A stretch of 35,258 bases of DNA from Bordetella parapertussis (GTDB lineage Bacteria; Pseudomonadota; Gammaproteobacteria; Burkholderiales; Burkholderiaceae_C): NCBI GenBank assembly GCA_945882755.1, contig CAMCWS010000010.1:1-35258 (forward strand), in the 5' to 3' direction. Shown piece by piece: positions 7,937 to 14,814 of the stretch. A program made the translations under genes and the position numbers. Below the pieces are notes generated by a model. That model was not told the DNA's origin. It ran no database searches and was given only the letters and a program-made list of their open reading frames with translations. The stretch's first letter is position 1. The number at the start of each line of letters is the position of its first letter.

Positions 7937-8353
7937 TTAGAAAAGTTTTTCAGCCACTTTACAGGACCCCGACACATGAAAAGTCGGACCAGGCCAAGAT
8001 TCCTCTGTGATAAATAATTTACCGGTAACCCTGTTTATTACACCCCAATATTTTTGATTATGGGTCACTATCCTCTGGAATTTCATTTCCTCATCTATAG
8101 TAAGTTCAGCTTGATAATCACCGGACAAAATCGCCAAATTTTTAATAACGACGTGGGGCGTTGGAGTCGTGGGTAGCACTCTCACCAACACGTTGTCCCA
8201 TCTCTGTTTTCCACTGAAGCCAAAGCGTGGGAAATATTGACTCTCTACTGATGAGATGTCGACAGAGCACGATAGCGTCACCATATCGGCAAATGATGAT
8301 GGGGCAGTGAACACTAACGCTATCGGAAGCAACCAAGCTCTTGTAAGTCTCAT
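7937..8353 (-). CDS. Secreted hypothetical protein with two cysteines, 138 aa
   Basis: The N-terminus (MRLTRAWLLPIALVFTAPSSFA, shown here to the likely cleavage site in two parts: MRLTRAW basic region, then LLPIALVFTAPSSFA) is a clear Sec signal peptide cleaved after about residue 22. The mature part of about 116 residues has just two cysteines, C29 and C131, near its ends, which would pair as a disulfide in the periplasm, and it alternates short strands with a conserved-looking INRVTGKLF. This pattern is common among uncharacterised small secreted proteins of Burkholderiales. It is the only gene of the element read leftwards and is divergent from the XRE regulator, so it is probably cargo with its own control. 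Function unknown. Confidence 0.72.
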   Translation of the reverse strand: MRLTRAWLLPIALVFTAPSSFADMVTLSCSVDISSVESQYFPRFGFSGKQRWDNVLVRVLPTTPTPHVVIKNLAILSGDYQAELTIDEEMKFQRIVTHNQKYWGVINRVTGKLFITEESWPGPTFHVSGSCKVAEKLF

Positions 8354-8393
8354 TGCTGACCTTTTAGAAACTAACCCAAACTAGGATATTCTA

Positions 8394-8411
8394 GAACGGG
8401 TTTTAACGTTC
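8394..8411. promoter_or_regulatory. Inverted repeat upstream of the XRE gene (possible operator)
   Basis: GAACG (8394-8398) and CGTTC (8407-8411) with 8 bp between, ending 4 bp before the XRE start codon in the 62-bp divergent promoter region. Candidate autoregulatory site; prediction only. Confidence 0.3.
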
Positions 8412-8415
8412 GACC

Positions 8416-8670
8416 ATGAGTGATCCATGGTCAGCGGAAAAAGTCTTGTTGCGAGGAGAAATCCGAGCAATGAGGGAAGTCGCTGGTCTGACACAGCTTG
8501 AGCTGTCCACCTCTCTGGGTAAGCCCCAAAGTTACGTGAGCAAGATCGAGTCAGGCGATCGCTCGGTCAGCTTGTTGGAAGTACGTGCGCTTTGTATGGG
8601 ATGCGGTTTTAGCTTCATTGACTTTGTGCAAGCCCTTGATCGCAAGCTGATCTCGCTGACATCTCGGTGA
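8416..8670 (+). CDS. XRE-family helix-turn-helix regulator, 84 aa
   Basis: A Cro/CI-type DNA-binding domain fills most of the protein: LRGEIRAMREVAGLTQLELSTSLGKPQ followed by SYVSKIESGDRSVSLLEVRALC (given in two parts), the recognition helix being about residues 36-46. There is no extra effector or protease domain, so it resembles small phage-type repressors. It lies beside the element's right end and is divergent from the secreted-protein gene. Likely roles are repression of the element's operon or of the divergent gene. The ATG at 8416 has no strong Shine-Dalgarno. Confidence 0.85.
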   Translation: MSDPWSAEKVLLRGEIRAMREVAGLTQLELSTSLGKPQSYVSKIESGDRSVSLLEVRALCMGCGFSFIDFVQALDRKLISLTSR

Positions 8671-8948
8671 AACTTTACACGCCGGTAAATTCGACCTTTG
8701 ATTTGAGCGAGACACCAATCACCCCGGGGGCCTCAACTCCTCGAGCCATGTGCCCCCCCAAAAAAGCCAGCGCGCCTTCAACTATGCGCATACTTGCAGT
8801 CACGTAAAATCAATGGAGTGGCACCGGGTCGATGACTACGTCCACAAAATTTTTTGTGTAGCCATTTGCGTAGCCGATGTCTTTTTAAAAACTTCATTTG
8901 TTGCATAACCTATTGAAAACAATGGATATTTCTAAAATTCGCAACAAG
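8671..8948. other. Non-coding right end of the integrative element
   Basis: No convincing gene is seen in these 278 bases apart from the start of a 15-codon ORF at 8922. A G-run (8726-8730) can pair with a C-run (8753-8759), but A residues follow, so it is not a terminator. The segment holds the right arm-type sites (8853-8874) and must supply or pass the transcription reaching gmk. A weak promoter-like pair is TTGCAT (8901-8906) and GATATT (8925-8930), spaced 18 bp. Confidence 0.5.
8853..8874 (+). repeat. Right arm-type integrase binding sites
   Basis: TTTGTGTAGC (8853-8862) and GCGTAGC (8868-8874) are identical to the left-end copies and have the same 5-bp gap and orientation. An imperfect inverted partner (CTAC...ACAAAA, 8837-8848) precedes them. 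Confidence 0.55.
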
Positions 8949-8969
8949 CAAGTTCAAAACCTTGAATGA
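8922..8969 (+). CDS. 15-codon ORF ending in the gmk start (possible coupling leader)
   Basis: Reads [15 protein letters not shown] then TGA, which overlaps the gmk ATG (ATGA at 8966-8969). Its last codons are the element-borne copy of the yicC tail. It could restore stop-start coupling lost through the insertion. No strong ribosome-binding site precedes it, so translation is unproven. Confidence 0.25.
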   Translation: MDISKIRNKQVQNLE

Positions 8970-8971
8970 TG
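8949..8971 (+). repeat. attR, 23-bp core overlapping the gmk start codon
   Basis: Starts CAAGTTCA and ends GAATGATG. In the yicC frame it reads QVQNLE-stop, so the three mismatches to attL are synonymous or conservative for YicC. That suggests the element carries a yicC tail from another strain. Confidence 0.85.
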
Positions 8972-9592
8972 ACGATCTACCCAGGAAACCTTTTCGTGGT
9001 GGCCGCTCCCAGTGGCGCAGGAAAATCGAGTTTGGTCAAAGCCTTGATGGAGTTAGATGCCGGTGTGCAACCGTCGGTTTCTCACACCACCCGCGCTCCA
9101 CGTGGCCAAGAGTTTGATGGCCGTGAATACTTCTTCATCGATGACGCTCAATTCGATGCCATGGTGGCTGAAAATGCATTTCTAGAGTGGGCCCATGTCC
9201 ACGGCAACCGCTACGGCACCAGCAAATCAACCATTGAAGAGCGCATCTCCCAAGGCCTTGACGTTGTTTTGGAAATTGACTTTCAGGGTGCGGTGCAAAT
9301 CAAACGGCTGTTTGCCAATGCGGTGCTGATATTCATATTGCCGCCCAGTTGGGAAGAATTACGCTCTCGCTTACAGCGTCGTGGTGAAGACAGCGCTGAA
9401 GTCATTGAAATTCGCTTGGCCAACGCTGCCACCGAGATGGCTCAGGCCCATGAGTTCGACTTCGTTATAATCAACCAACTTTTTGACAAAGCCTTATTCG
9501 ATCTTAAAGCTATTGTTCATGCGCAGCGCCTCAAGTACGCGTCGCAACGCAGAATCAGAAGCGATATTTTCCAAGCCTTGAAACTTATCTGA
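8966..9592 (+). CDS. gmk: Guanylate kinase
   Basis: A 208-residue cytosolic enzyme that phosphorylates GMP to GDP with ATP; essential for GTP and dGTP supply and feeding the (p)ppGpp pool made by the neighbour SpoT. Walker A APSGAGKS is at residues 14-21, followed by the GMP-binding [19 protein letters not shown] segment (about 38-57) and the lid region RLQRRGEDS. Two adjacent ATGs (8966, 8969) both lie in the attR core; the first overlaps the yicC-like stop and is used here. The original yicC upstream is now more than 6 kb away, so expression depends on element sequence. It is followed 16 bp later by rpoZ. Confidence 0.96.
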   Translation: MMTIYPGNLFVVAAPSGAGKSSLVKALMELDAGVQPSVSHTTRAPRGQEFDGREYFFIDDAQFDAMVAENAFLEWAHVHGNRYGTSKSTIEERISQGLDVVLEIDFQGAVQIKRLFANAVLIFILPPSWEELRSRLQRRGEDSAEVIEIRLANAATEMAQAHEFDFVIINQLFDKALFDLKAIVHAQRLKYASQRRIRSDIFQALKLI

Positions 9593-9608
9593 TCACCGGA
9601 GCACCACC

Positions 9609-9812
9609 ATGGCACGCATCACTGTTGAAGACTGTCTCGAAAAAATCCCCAACCGCTTTCAGTTGGTCTTGGCCGCAACCTACCGCGCTCGCATGCTGGC
9701 CCAAGGCCATACGCCCAAAATTGAAAGCAAAAACAAGCCTGGTGTGACCGCCTTGCGAGAAATCGCTGCTGGCAAAATTGGAATTGAAATGCTGAAAAAA
9801 GTACCAGGCTGA
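9609..9812 (+). CDS. rpoZ: RNA polymerase omega subunit
   Basis: A 67-residue subunit that helps beta-prime assembly and forms part of the ppGpp binding site. It begins [23 protein letters not shown], split here as [12 protein letters not shown] and [16 protein letters not shown], the universal omega N-terminus; the [11 protein letters not shown] segment near residue 52 is also typical. GGAG precedes the ATG by 8 nt. It lies in the usual gmk-rpoZ-spoT order and ends before a strong terminator. Confidence 0.96.
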   Translation: MARITVEDCLEKIPNRFQLVLAATYRARMLAQGHTPKIESKNKPGVTALREIAAGKIGIEMLKKVPG

Positions 9813-9848
9813 GCTCCTGAACTTAAGGCCTAGGCCTCAAAACCCCCC

Positions 9849-9877
9849 AAAGCACTGCCCCTGCAGTGCTTTTTTTT
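9849..9877 (+). terminator. Rho-independent terminator after rpoZ
   Basis: Ten-pair perfect stem AAAGCACTGC (9849-9858) and GCAGTGCTTT (9863-9872), loop CCCT, followed by a run of T. It separates gmk-rpoZ from spoT, which therefore needs its own promoter or read-through. Confidence 0.9.
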
Positions 9878-9921
9878 CGCCCCCAAGGCCATCTCGCTGA
9901 CAAAACGCTACAGTTAAGCCT

Positions 9922-12171
9922 ATGGTTTCCGCTGAAAAAACCCTCACAGCACCAACGCCTGCCAGCAATGCGGCATCGGCTAGCTTTGCCTTACTGGAAG
10001 CCAAACTTGAATACCTTGGCTCTGCTGAGAGCATTGAACAAGTCAAGCGTGCTTACCGTTTTGCAGATGAAGCCCATTTAGGCGTTACCCGCCGCAGCGG
10101 TGAGCCCTACATTACCCATCCCATTGCTGTGGCCATTCAATGCACAGAATGGAAACTCGATAGCCAGGCGTTGATGGCTGCACTCTTGCATGATGTGATG
10201 GAAGACTGTGGCGTCACCAAGATTGACTTGATCGAAAAATTTGGCCCCCATGTGGCTGACTTAGTCGATGGCTTGACCAAGCTAGACAAGCTGAGTTTTG
10301 AAACCAAGGAAGAAGGACAGGTCGAATCGTTTCGCAAGATGCTGCTGGCCATGGCTCGCGATGTGCGGGTGATCTTGGTCAAATTGGCGGACCGTACCCA
10401 CAATATGCGCACCATGGAGGCGATGCCTCGAGCGCGTTGGAAATCCATCAGCAGCGAGACTTTGGAAATTTATGCGCCTATCGCCCACCGTTTGGGTCTG
10501 AACCAAACTTACCGCGAGCTGCAAGACTTGGCGTTTCGCTACCTGCGGCCTTGGCGCTACCAAGTGCTTGAAAAAGCCGTCATGAAGGCCCGCAGCAGAA
10601 GGCGTGACTTGTTGCAAAAATTGCAGCGCGATGTTGAGGGTGCGTTTAAAAATGCCAAACTCACTATCCATATTTTTGGTCGGGAAAAAACCCTTTACTC
10701 CATTTATCAAAAGATGGGGCAAAAGCACTTGAGTTTCGCTCAGGTCACTGATATTTACGGCATGCGTATCTTGGTTCCCAATCTGATCGATTGCTATACC
10801 GGCTTAGGGATATTGCACCAACTCTACAAACCCGTGCCAGGTAAATTCAAAGACCATATCGCCATCTCCAAGGTCAATGGCTATCAGTCTTTGCACACTA
10901 CCTTGGTGGGGCCAGCAGGCATCAACGTCGAGTTTCAATTGCGAACTGACGCCATGCACGTGGTAGCTGAGTCTGGGGTTGCAGCACACTGGATGTACAA
11001 GACCAGTGACCCTGTACATGAACGCGCAGAGCGATTGGGCACGCAATGGTTGCAGTCCCTGCTCGACATCCAAGATGAAACCCGCGACGCCGCCGAATTT
11101 TGGGACCATGTCAAAGTCGATTTGTTTCCGGATGCGGTTTATGTGTTTACACCGAAAAGCCACATCATGGCTTTGCCGCGTGGGGCAACTGTGGTCGATT
11201 TTGCGTATGCAGTGCATACCAATGTTGGCGAACGAACGCTGGGTGCCAATGTGAATGGCCAACCCGTGTCGCTGCGCAGCGAACTCAGCAACGGTGACGT
11301 GGTGGAAATCATCACCTCCCCTGAAACCACGCCTAACCCTGCTTGGTTAGGGTTTGTCAAAACAGGGCGTGCCAGATCCAAAATTCGCCATTACCTGAAA
11401 ACCCGAGCACAATCTGAATCGCAAGACTTAGGTGAAAAACTTTTGACGCAAGCCTTGCGCTCCGAAGGGTTTGCTCAACTACCAGCTTCTGATCCAACAC
11501 ACCGGGGTTTGTGGGACAAACTCTTGCGCTTCACGGGAAGCAAAACCCTCACGGAATTATTGACAGACATTGGTCTGGGTAAGCGCGTTGCCACCATCGT
11601 GGCCAAACGCTTGGTCAAATTGCTAGCGGATTTGGGTGAACGCCCCGACCCCTTGTTGTTAAGCCTTGAGCGCTTTACCTCTCACGAAACTTTGTCGCAA
11701 GGCAGTGTGGTGGTGGATGGCAGCGAGAACGCTTCTGTGCAATACGCCCAATGCTGCCACCCATTACCGGGCGACGCCATTTTGGGTTACCTGGGCCATG
11801 GTGAAGGTTTGGTAGTTCACTTAGACAGCTGCCAAGTCGCGCAGCGCCTGAAAACCAAAGACAGCGAACGTTTCATTGCGGTGGAATGGTCGGATGAACC
11901 TGTGCGTAGTTTTGAAGCAAGCATTGTGGTCACCGTTTTAAATGGCAAAGGTGTGCTTGCCAGTGTAGCCTCGTCGATTACTTCGGCTGAAGCTGACATC
12001 AAACTGGTCAGCATGGTCGATGAAGTCAGCGGCAAAGAGGCCACCGATTTGCGCTTCCTCATCGCTGTGCAGGATGCGGCGCATCTGCAATCGGTACTGG
12101 GCAGTTTGCAGCGACTTCCCTCGGTCAGCAAAGCCAGTCGTGCATTCTCACAACGCGCACAACAGGCTTAA
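9922..12171 (+). CDS. spoT: Bifunctional (p)ppGpp synthetase/hydrolase
   Basis: A 749-residue RelA/SpoT homologue. The hydrolase HD domain has H90-D91 and E94-D95 (LLHDVMEDCG) and VKLADRTHNMRT. The synthetase domain shows GREKTLYSIYQKM, YGMRILV and PGKFKDHIAISKVNGYQSLH, close to SpoT and not to the hydrolase-dead RelA. A TGS domain follows (VFTPKSHIMALPRGATVVDFAYAVH in pieces), then a helical and zinc-finger region (YAQCCHPLPGD) and a C-terminal ACT domain (about 660-740). Because HD residues are intact, it should both make and degrade (p)ppGpp. The start at 9922 has no clear Shine-Dalgarno. It converges on greB with 13 bp between stops. Confidence 0.94.
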   Translation: MVSAEKTLTAPTPASNAASASFALLEAKLEYLGSAESIEQVKRAYRFADEAHLGVTRRSGEPYITHPIAVAIQCTEWKLDSQALMAALLHDVMEDCGVTKIDLIEKFGPHVADLVDGLTKLDKLSFETKEEGQVESFRKMLLAMARDVRVILVKLADRTHNMRTMEAMPRARWKSISSETLEIYAPIAHRLGLNQTYRELQDLAFRYLRPWRYQVLEKAVMKARSRRRDLLQKLQRDVEGAFKNAKLTIHIFGREKTLYSIYQKMGQKHLSFAQVTDIYGMRILVPNLIDCYTGLGILHQLYKPVPGKFKDHIAISKVNGYQSLHTTLVGPAGINVEFQLRTDAMHVVAESGVAAHWMYKTSDPVHERAERLGTQWLQSLLDIQDETRDAAEFWDHVKVDLFPDAVYVFTPKSHIMALPRGATVVDFAYAVHTNVGERTLGANVNGQPVSLRSELSNGDVVEIITSPETTPNPAWLGFVKTGRARSKIRHYLKTRAQSESQDLGEKLLTQALRSEGFAQLPASDPTHRGLWDKLLRFTGSKTLTELLTDIGLGKRVATIVAKRLVKLLADLGERPDPLLLSLERFTSHETLSQGSVVVDGSENASVQYAQCCHPLPGDAILGYLGHGEGLVVHLDSCQVAQRLKTKDSERFIAVEWSDEPVRSFEASIVVTVLNGKGVLASVASSITSAEADIKLVSMVDEVSGKEATDLRFLIAVQDAAHLQSVLGSLQRLPSVSKASRAFSQRAQQA

Positions 12172-12184
12172 AGCGACAAAGCTG

Positions 12185-12748
12185 CTAAGGCCTATCCTCT
12201 GGTGAGGGATAAGTCACATTGAGAACTTCAATTTCAAGCAACCCTTTGGGTGTTTGCAGTTTCACCACATCACCCACATGTGCTTTTAACAATGCTTGCG
12301 CAATGGGTGACACCCAACTGACCTGCCCGTTCAGACTATCCGCCTCATCGATACCCAAAATGGTGATGGTGTTGCTATCGCCATGCTGATCTTCATAGGA
12401 AACCGTGGCACCAAAAAAAACTTGATCACCACCCAAATGAACACTTGGATCTGACACTAGCGCTATTTCAAGGCGCTTGGTCAAGAAGCGAATGCGCCTG
12501 TCAATTTCTCGTAAACGCTTTTTACCGTAAATATAGTCACCGTTTTCAGAACGGTCACCATTGCTGGCAGCCCAATGCACGATCTCTACGACTTTAGGTC
12601 GCTCATCGTCGATGAGTCCAAGCAACTCTTGCCGCATCTGGGCATAGCCTTGCGGCGTGATGTAGTTTTTGCTGCCGTTGGGCAAAGAAGCAGAGCTGTC
12701 TTCGTCTTCGTCGTCTTTGTCAGAGTCGCGGGTAAAGGCTTTGCTCAT
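12185..12748 (-). CDS. greB: Transcription elongation factor GreB
   Basis: A 187-residue protein that rescues backtracked RNA polymerase by stimulating transcript cleavage. After an acidic N-terminal extension of about 28 residues (DKDDEDEDSS) comes the coiled-coil with the tip WAASNGDRSENGDYIYGKKRLREIDRRIRFLTKR (quoted in family order; D and E of GDRSENGDY are the catalytic acids), then the FKBP-like C-terminal domain (SWVSPIAQALLKAHVGDVV). GreB rather than GreA is indicated by RSENGDYIYGKKRLREIDRR in pieces. The start MSKAF at 12748 is chosen because anything further upstream would run through the tRNA. The ATG lies only 13 nt after the tRNA-Arg CCA end, through a TATATA run, with no Shine-Dalgarno visible. 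Confidence 0.92.
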   Translation of the reverse strand: MSKAFTRDSDKDDEDEDSSASLPNGSKNYITPQGYAQMRQELLGLIDDERPKVVEIVHWAASNGDRSENGDYIYGKKRLREIDRRIRFLTKRLEIALVSDPSVHLGGDQVFFGATVSYEDQHGDSNTITILGIDEADSLNGQVSWVSPIAQALLKAHVGDVVKLQTPKGLLEIEVLNVTYPSPEDRP

Positions 12749-12761
12749 ATATATATATAAA

Positions 12762-12838
12762 TGGTGCGGCTGGCAGGATTCGAACCCACGACCCCTTGGT
12801 TCGTAGCCAAGTACTCTATCCAACTGAGCTACAGCCGC
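12762..12838 (-). tRNA. tRNA-Arg (anticodon ACG)
   Basis: Seven-pair acceptor GCGGCTG/CAGCCGC, D arm TAGCTCAGTTGGATAGAG, anticodon stem CTTGG/CCAAG with loop CTACGAA, T arm with GTTCGAATC, discriminator A and an encoded CCA (12762-12764). It probably shares a transcript with greB downstream. Confidence 0.97.
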
Positions 12839-12857
12839 ACTGGGCGCAAATGATAAC

Positions 12858-13427
12858 ATGCCCTCCATGGTCATCACACGACGACAAACTTTATTGCTTG
12901 CACTGGCCATCAACAGCAGCTTGTTTGCTGTTGTAAGCGCACAAAGTAAAGTTTCAGAATCGCGGTTAAAGCCCTATTTAGGAACCCCCAACTTGGTTGG
13001 CCAAGCCAAATTTACCTATTGGGGTATTGATGTCTATCAGGCGAGCTTATGGTCAAGCGAAAGCGGCTTGACCCCAGAGCAATGGGAGACCAAGCCTCTG
13101 GCTCTGGACTTACTCTACCTTAGGGACTTTAAGGGCGCAGACATTGCTAAACGCTCTATTGATGAAATTCAAGCTCAAAGCCCCTTGCCAAAAACCAAAG
13201 CACAAGCTTGGCTAAAAAGCCTTGAAGTTATTTTCCCGAATGTCAGCAAGGGACAAACACTGACTGGGGTCTATCTGCCCAATGCTGGGATGCAATTTTT
13301 GTTTGATGGTACTTACTTGGGGGAAATCAAAGACCCTGAGCTCTCAAAAAGTTTTTTTGATATTTGGCTGTCAAAGCAAACTTCTGCGCCAGAGTTGCGG
13401 AAGAAACTGTTCGCAAAAGGCCCCTGA
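12858..13427 (+). CDS. Secreted chalcone isomerase-like domain protein
   Basis: A 189-residue protein with a signal peptide of about 28 residues (basic TRRQ, then LLLALAINSSLFAVVSAQ) and a bacterial chalcone-isomerase-like domain: KFTYWGIDVYQASLW, LALDLLYLRDFKGADIAKRS in two parts, and the tail FDGTYLGEIKDPELSKSFFDIWL. Bacterial members are periplasmic proteins of unknown function and are not flavonoid enzymes. The first ATG (12858) or the one nine bases later may be used. It is divergent from tRNA-Arg/greB and is followed by a terminator at 13576-13597. Confidence 0.85.
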   Translation: MPSMVITRRQTLLLALAINSSLFAVVSAQSKVSESRLKPYLGTPNLVGQAKFTYWGIDVYQASLWSSESGLTPEQWETKPLALDLLYLRDFKGADIAKRSIDEIQAQSPLPKTKAQAWLKSLEVIFPNVSKGQTLTGVYLPNAGMQFLFDGTYLGEIKDPELSKSFFDIWLSKQTSAPELRKKLFAKGP

Positions 13428-13468
13428 TTTTCTAACAGAGGCCTTTACATAAAGCAACTTCGGTTTTT

Positions 13469-13513
13469 TGGTGGGCCCAGCTGGACTTGAACCAGCGGCC
13501 AATCGATTATGAG
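13469..13513 (-). pseudogene. 3' fragment of a CAT-anticodon tRNA gene
   Basis: Reading leftwards it holds CTCATAATC of the anticodon loop, a complete T arm (GCTGG-TTCAAGT-CCAGC), half the acceptor (TGGGCCC), A and CCA. It matches the same part of the intact tRNA at 20771-20847 at 39 of 45 positions; two of the changes are a compensated T-stem pair. The D arm and 5' acceptor half are absent. It looks like the far attachment end of a tRNA-integrated island or a decayed second tRNA. Confidence 0.75.
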
Positions 13514-13536
13514 CAGCTTCAATAAATAAAACCATG

Positions 13537-13571
13537 AAAAAACCGCCAAAACCCATTTAGACTTTGGCGGT
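13537..13571 (-). terminator. Terminator of the liv-type operon
   Basis: Nine-pair perfect stem (ACCGCCAAA at 13542-13550 with TTTGGCGGT at 13563-13571); on the minus strand six T residues follow. It lies 25 bp beyond the stop of the substrate-binding protein gene. Confidence 0.88.
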
Positions 13572-13575
13572 CTTC

Positions 13576-13597
13576 AATCCGCTAACGCGGATTTTTT
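13576..13597 (+). terminator. Terminator for rightward transcription
   Basis: Perfect stem AATCCGC/GCGGATT (13576-13582, 13587-13593) with TAAC loop and T run. It would stop transcripts from the chalcone isomerase-like gene before they run antisense into the transporter operon. Confidence 0.8.
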
Positions 13598-14765
13598 ACT
13601 TCTTGTCTGAAAAATAGCCTGATGTGACCTTCCAGCGGCCATCGGTGATTTGCGACATGCGGGAAGCATTGCTGCCCAGTCGCTTGGTGGGGCTGAACGT
13701 CATTTCACCGGTGCCGAAAATATCAGGCGGGATCACCATGGTGTCCATGGCTTTGATCACGCTCTCAGTGCTCAGGTTCGCACCGGACTTGTCCACAGCA
13801 CGCAAGAAAGTATCGATCGCGTTGTAACCGTACACCGAGAACACGGTCGGGTCTTCGTTGAACTTGGTCTTGTACTTGTTGGCCCAGAAACGGATGGGCT
13901 GTGCGGCCTCGTCCAGATAGGGATGCTGGGTCGCCATGGTGGCGTAAAAACCATTCATGGCGGGACCGCCCAATTTGTGGATCAGGTCGGTGTAGGACGC
14001 GCTCGAACCCAGGAAAGTGGGGTTGAAGTCCAAGCGGCGTGCGGTGGCAATGCCGCCAATGGTTTCGCGGATGATGGTGCCCATGACCACGAAGTCGCAC
14101 TTGGACGAGGCCAGTTTTTGCATCTGCGATGCAAAGTCGGTGGCGCCACGCTTGTAGGTGGTGACTTCGGCAAACTGCATGCCCATGGTCTTCAGACCCG
14201 CTTCGGCACCCCGGAACACTTCCAGACCGAATTCATCGTCTTGGTGCATGGCGCAGATTTGCTTGGCGTTCTTTTCTTTCACCAAGATCGGCACACCCAA
14301 GCGCATCTGGTCATAGTAGGTGGCGGCAAACGAGTACTTGAGTTTGTGGAAGGGCTCATACATTTCACGAGCGGCCGTGACCGGAAAGAAATTGATCACG
14401 TTCTTCTGGAACTGCACCGGCATGGCGGCCATGTTCTGGGCTGTACCAATGCTGCCGATCATGGCAAAAATCTTGTCCTGGTTGACCAGCTTTTGCGCGG
14501 CCAACACGGCGCGGCGGGGGTCATAGGCAGAATCTTCGACCAGCAGCTTGAACTTGCGGCCATTGATGCCGCCTTGCTCGTTGGCTTCGTCCACACGCAG
14601 CATCATGCCCAAGCGCACTTGCTTGCCAAAGCCAGCTAACGGGCCGGACAAGTCCTGGATGGAGCCGAGCGTGAGTTCGGTTTTGGACACGCCTTGCGTC
14701 TGGGCCATGGCCGCGCCAGTGGTCATGGCCAGCGCGGCAGCGATCAGACTGAGTTTGAGTTTCAT
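13596..14765 (-). CDS. HAAT-family ABC transporter, periplasmic substrate-binding protein
   Basis: A 389-residue type I periplasmic binding protein. Signal peptide: KLKLSLIAAALAMTTGAAMA, cleaved before QTQ at about residue 22. The mature start LTLGSIQDLSGPLAGFGKQV (in order) and FAMIGSIGTAQNMAAMPVQ match LivK-like receptors, whose ligands include branched-chain amino acids, urea, amides, aromatic acids and others. It is the last gene of the leftward operon, 49 bp after the acyl-CoA synthetase, and ends at a terminator. GGAG lies 9 nt before the ATG. With a synthetase in the operon and an AtuA remnant beside it, a carboxylic-acid or terpenoid-type ligand seems more likely than an amino acid, but that is an inference. 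Confidence 0.9.
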   Translation of the reverse strand: MKLKLSLIAAALAMTTGAAMAQTQGVSKTELTLGSIQDLSGPLAGFGKQVRLGMMLRVDEANEQGGINGRKFKLLVEDSAYDPRRAVLAAQKLVNQDKIFAMIGSIGTAQNMAAMPVQFQKNVINFFPVTAAREMYEPFHKLKYSFAATYYDQMRLGVPILVKEKNAKQICAMHQDDEFGLEVFRGAEAGLKTMGMQFAEVTTYKRGATDFASQMQKLASSKCDFVVMGTIIRETIGGIATARRLDFNPTFLGSSASYTDLIHKLGGPAMNGFYATMATQHPYLDEAAQPIRFWANKYKTKFNEDPTVFSVYGYNAIDTFLRAVDKSGANLSTESVIKAMDTMVIPPDIFGTGEMTFSPTKRLGSNASRMSQITDGRWKVTSGYFSDKK

Positions 14766-14814
14766 GTTGAAGGTCTCCAGTGGTGTAAAGGGGTGATGAG
14801 GAAGGGGAATGGAC

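Larger units (their letters stand above)
2483..8971. mobile_element. Integrative, satellite-like element inserted at the 3' end of yicC
   Basis: About 6.47 kb lies between two imperfect 23-bp direct repeats, each carrying the last codons of yicC and the ATGATG that begins gmk. It interrupts yicC-gmk, adjacent in many proteobacteria. Contents in order: tyrosine integrase, unknown 201-aa protein, AlpA regulator, unknown 112-aa protein, AEP-primase/DUF3987 ATPase, unknown 114-aa protein, a divergent pair of a secreted protein and an XRE regulator, then about 280 bp of non-coding right end. No relaxase, type IV secretion, terminase, capsid or tail gene was seen, so horizontal movement would need a helper phage or conjugative element. 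Use of the yicC 3' end is known for mobilizable islands of Vibrio. Class (PICI-like satellite, mobilizable island, or plasmid-like integrating element) is not decided by sequence alone. Confidence 0.88.

Noticed and set aside
8726..8759. G-run/C-run hairpin as a terminator after the XRE gene
   Set aside because: The loop is 22 nt and A residues, not T, follow on the plus strand; nothing follows properly on the minus strand either.
12749..12913. Extended greB start upstream at 12913
   Set aside because: It would translate through the whole tRNA-Arg gene; the family start is at 12748.
13650..14639. 329-codon ORF on the plus strand
   Set aside because: Lies antisense to the well-supported substrate-binding protein; histidine- and glycine-rich composition is typical of a GC-rich shadow frame.
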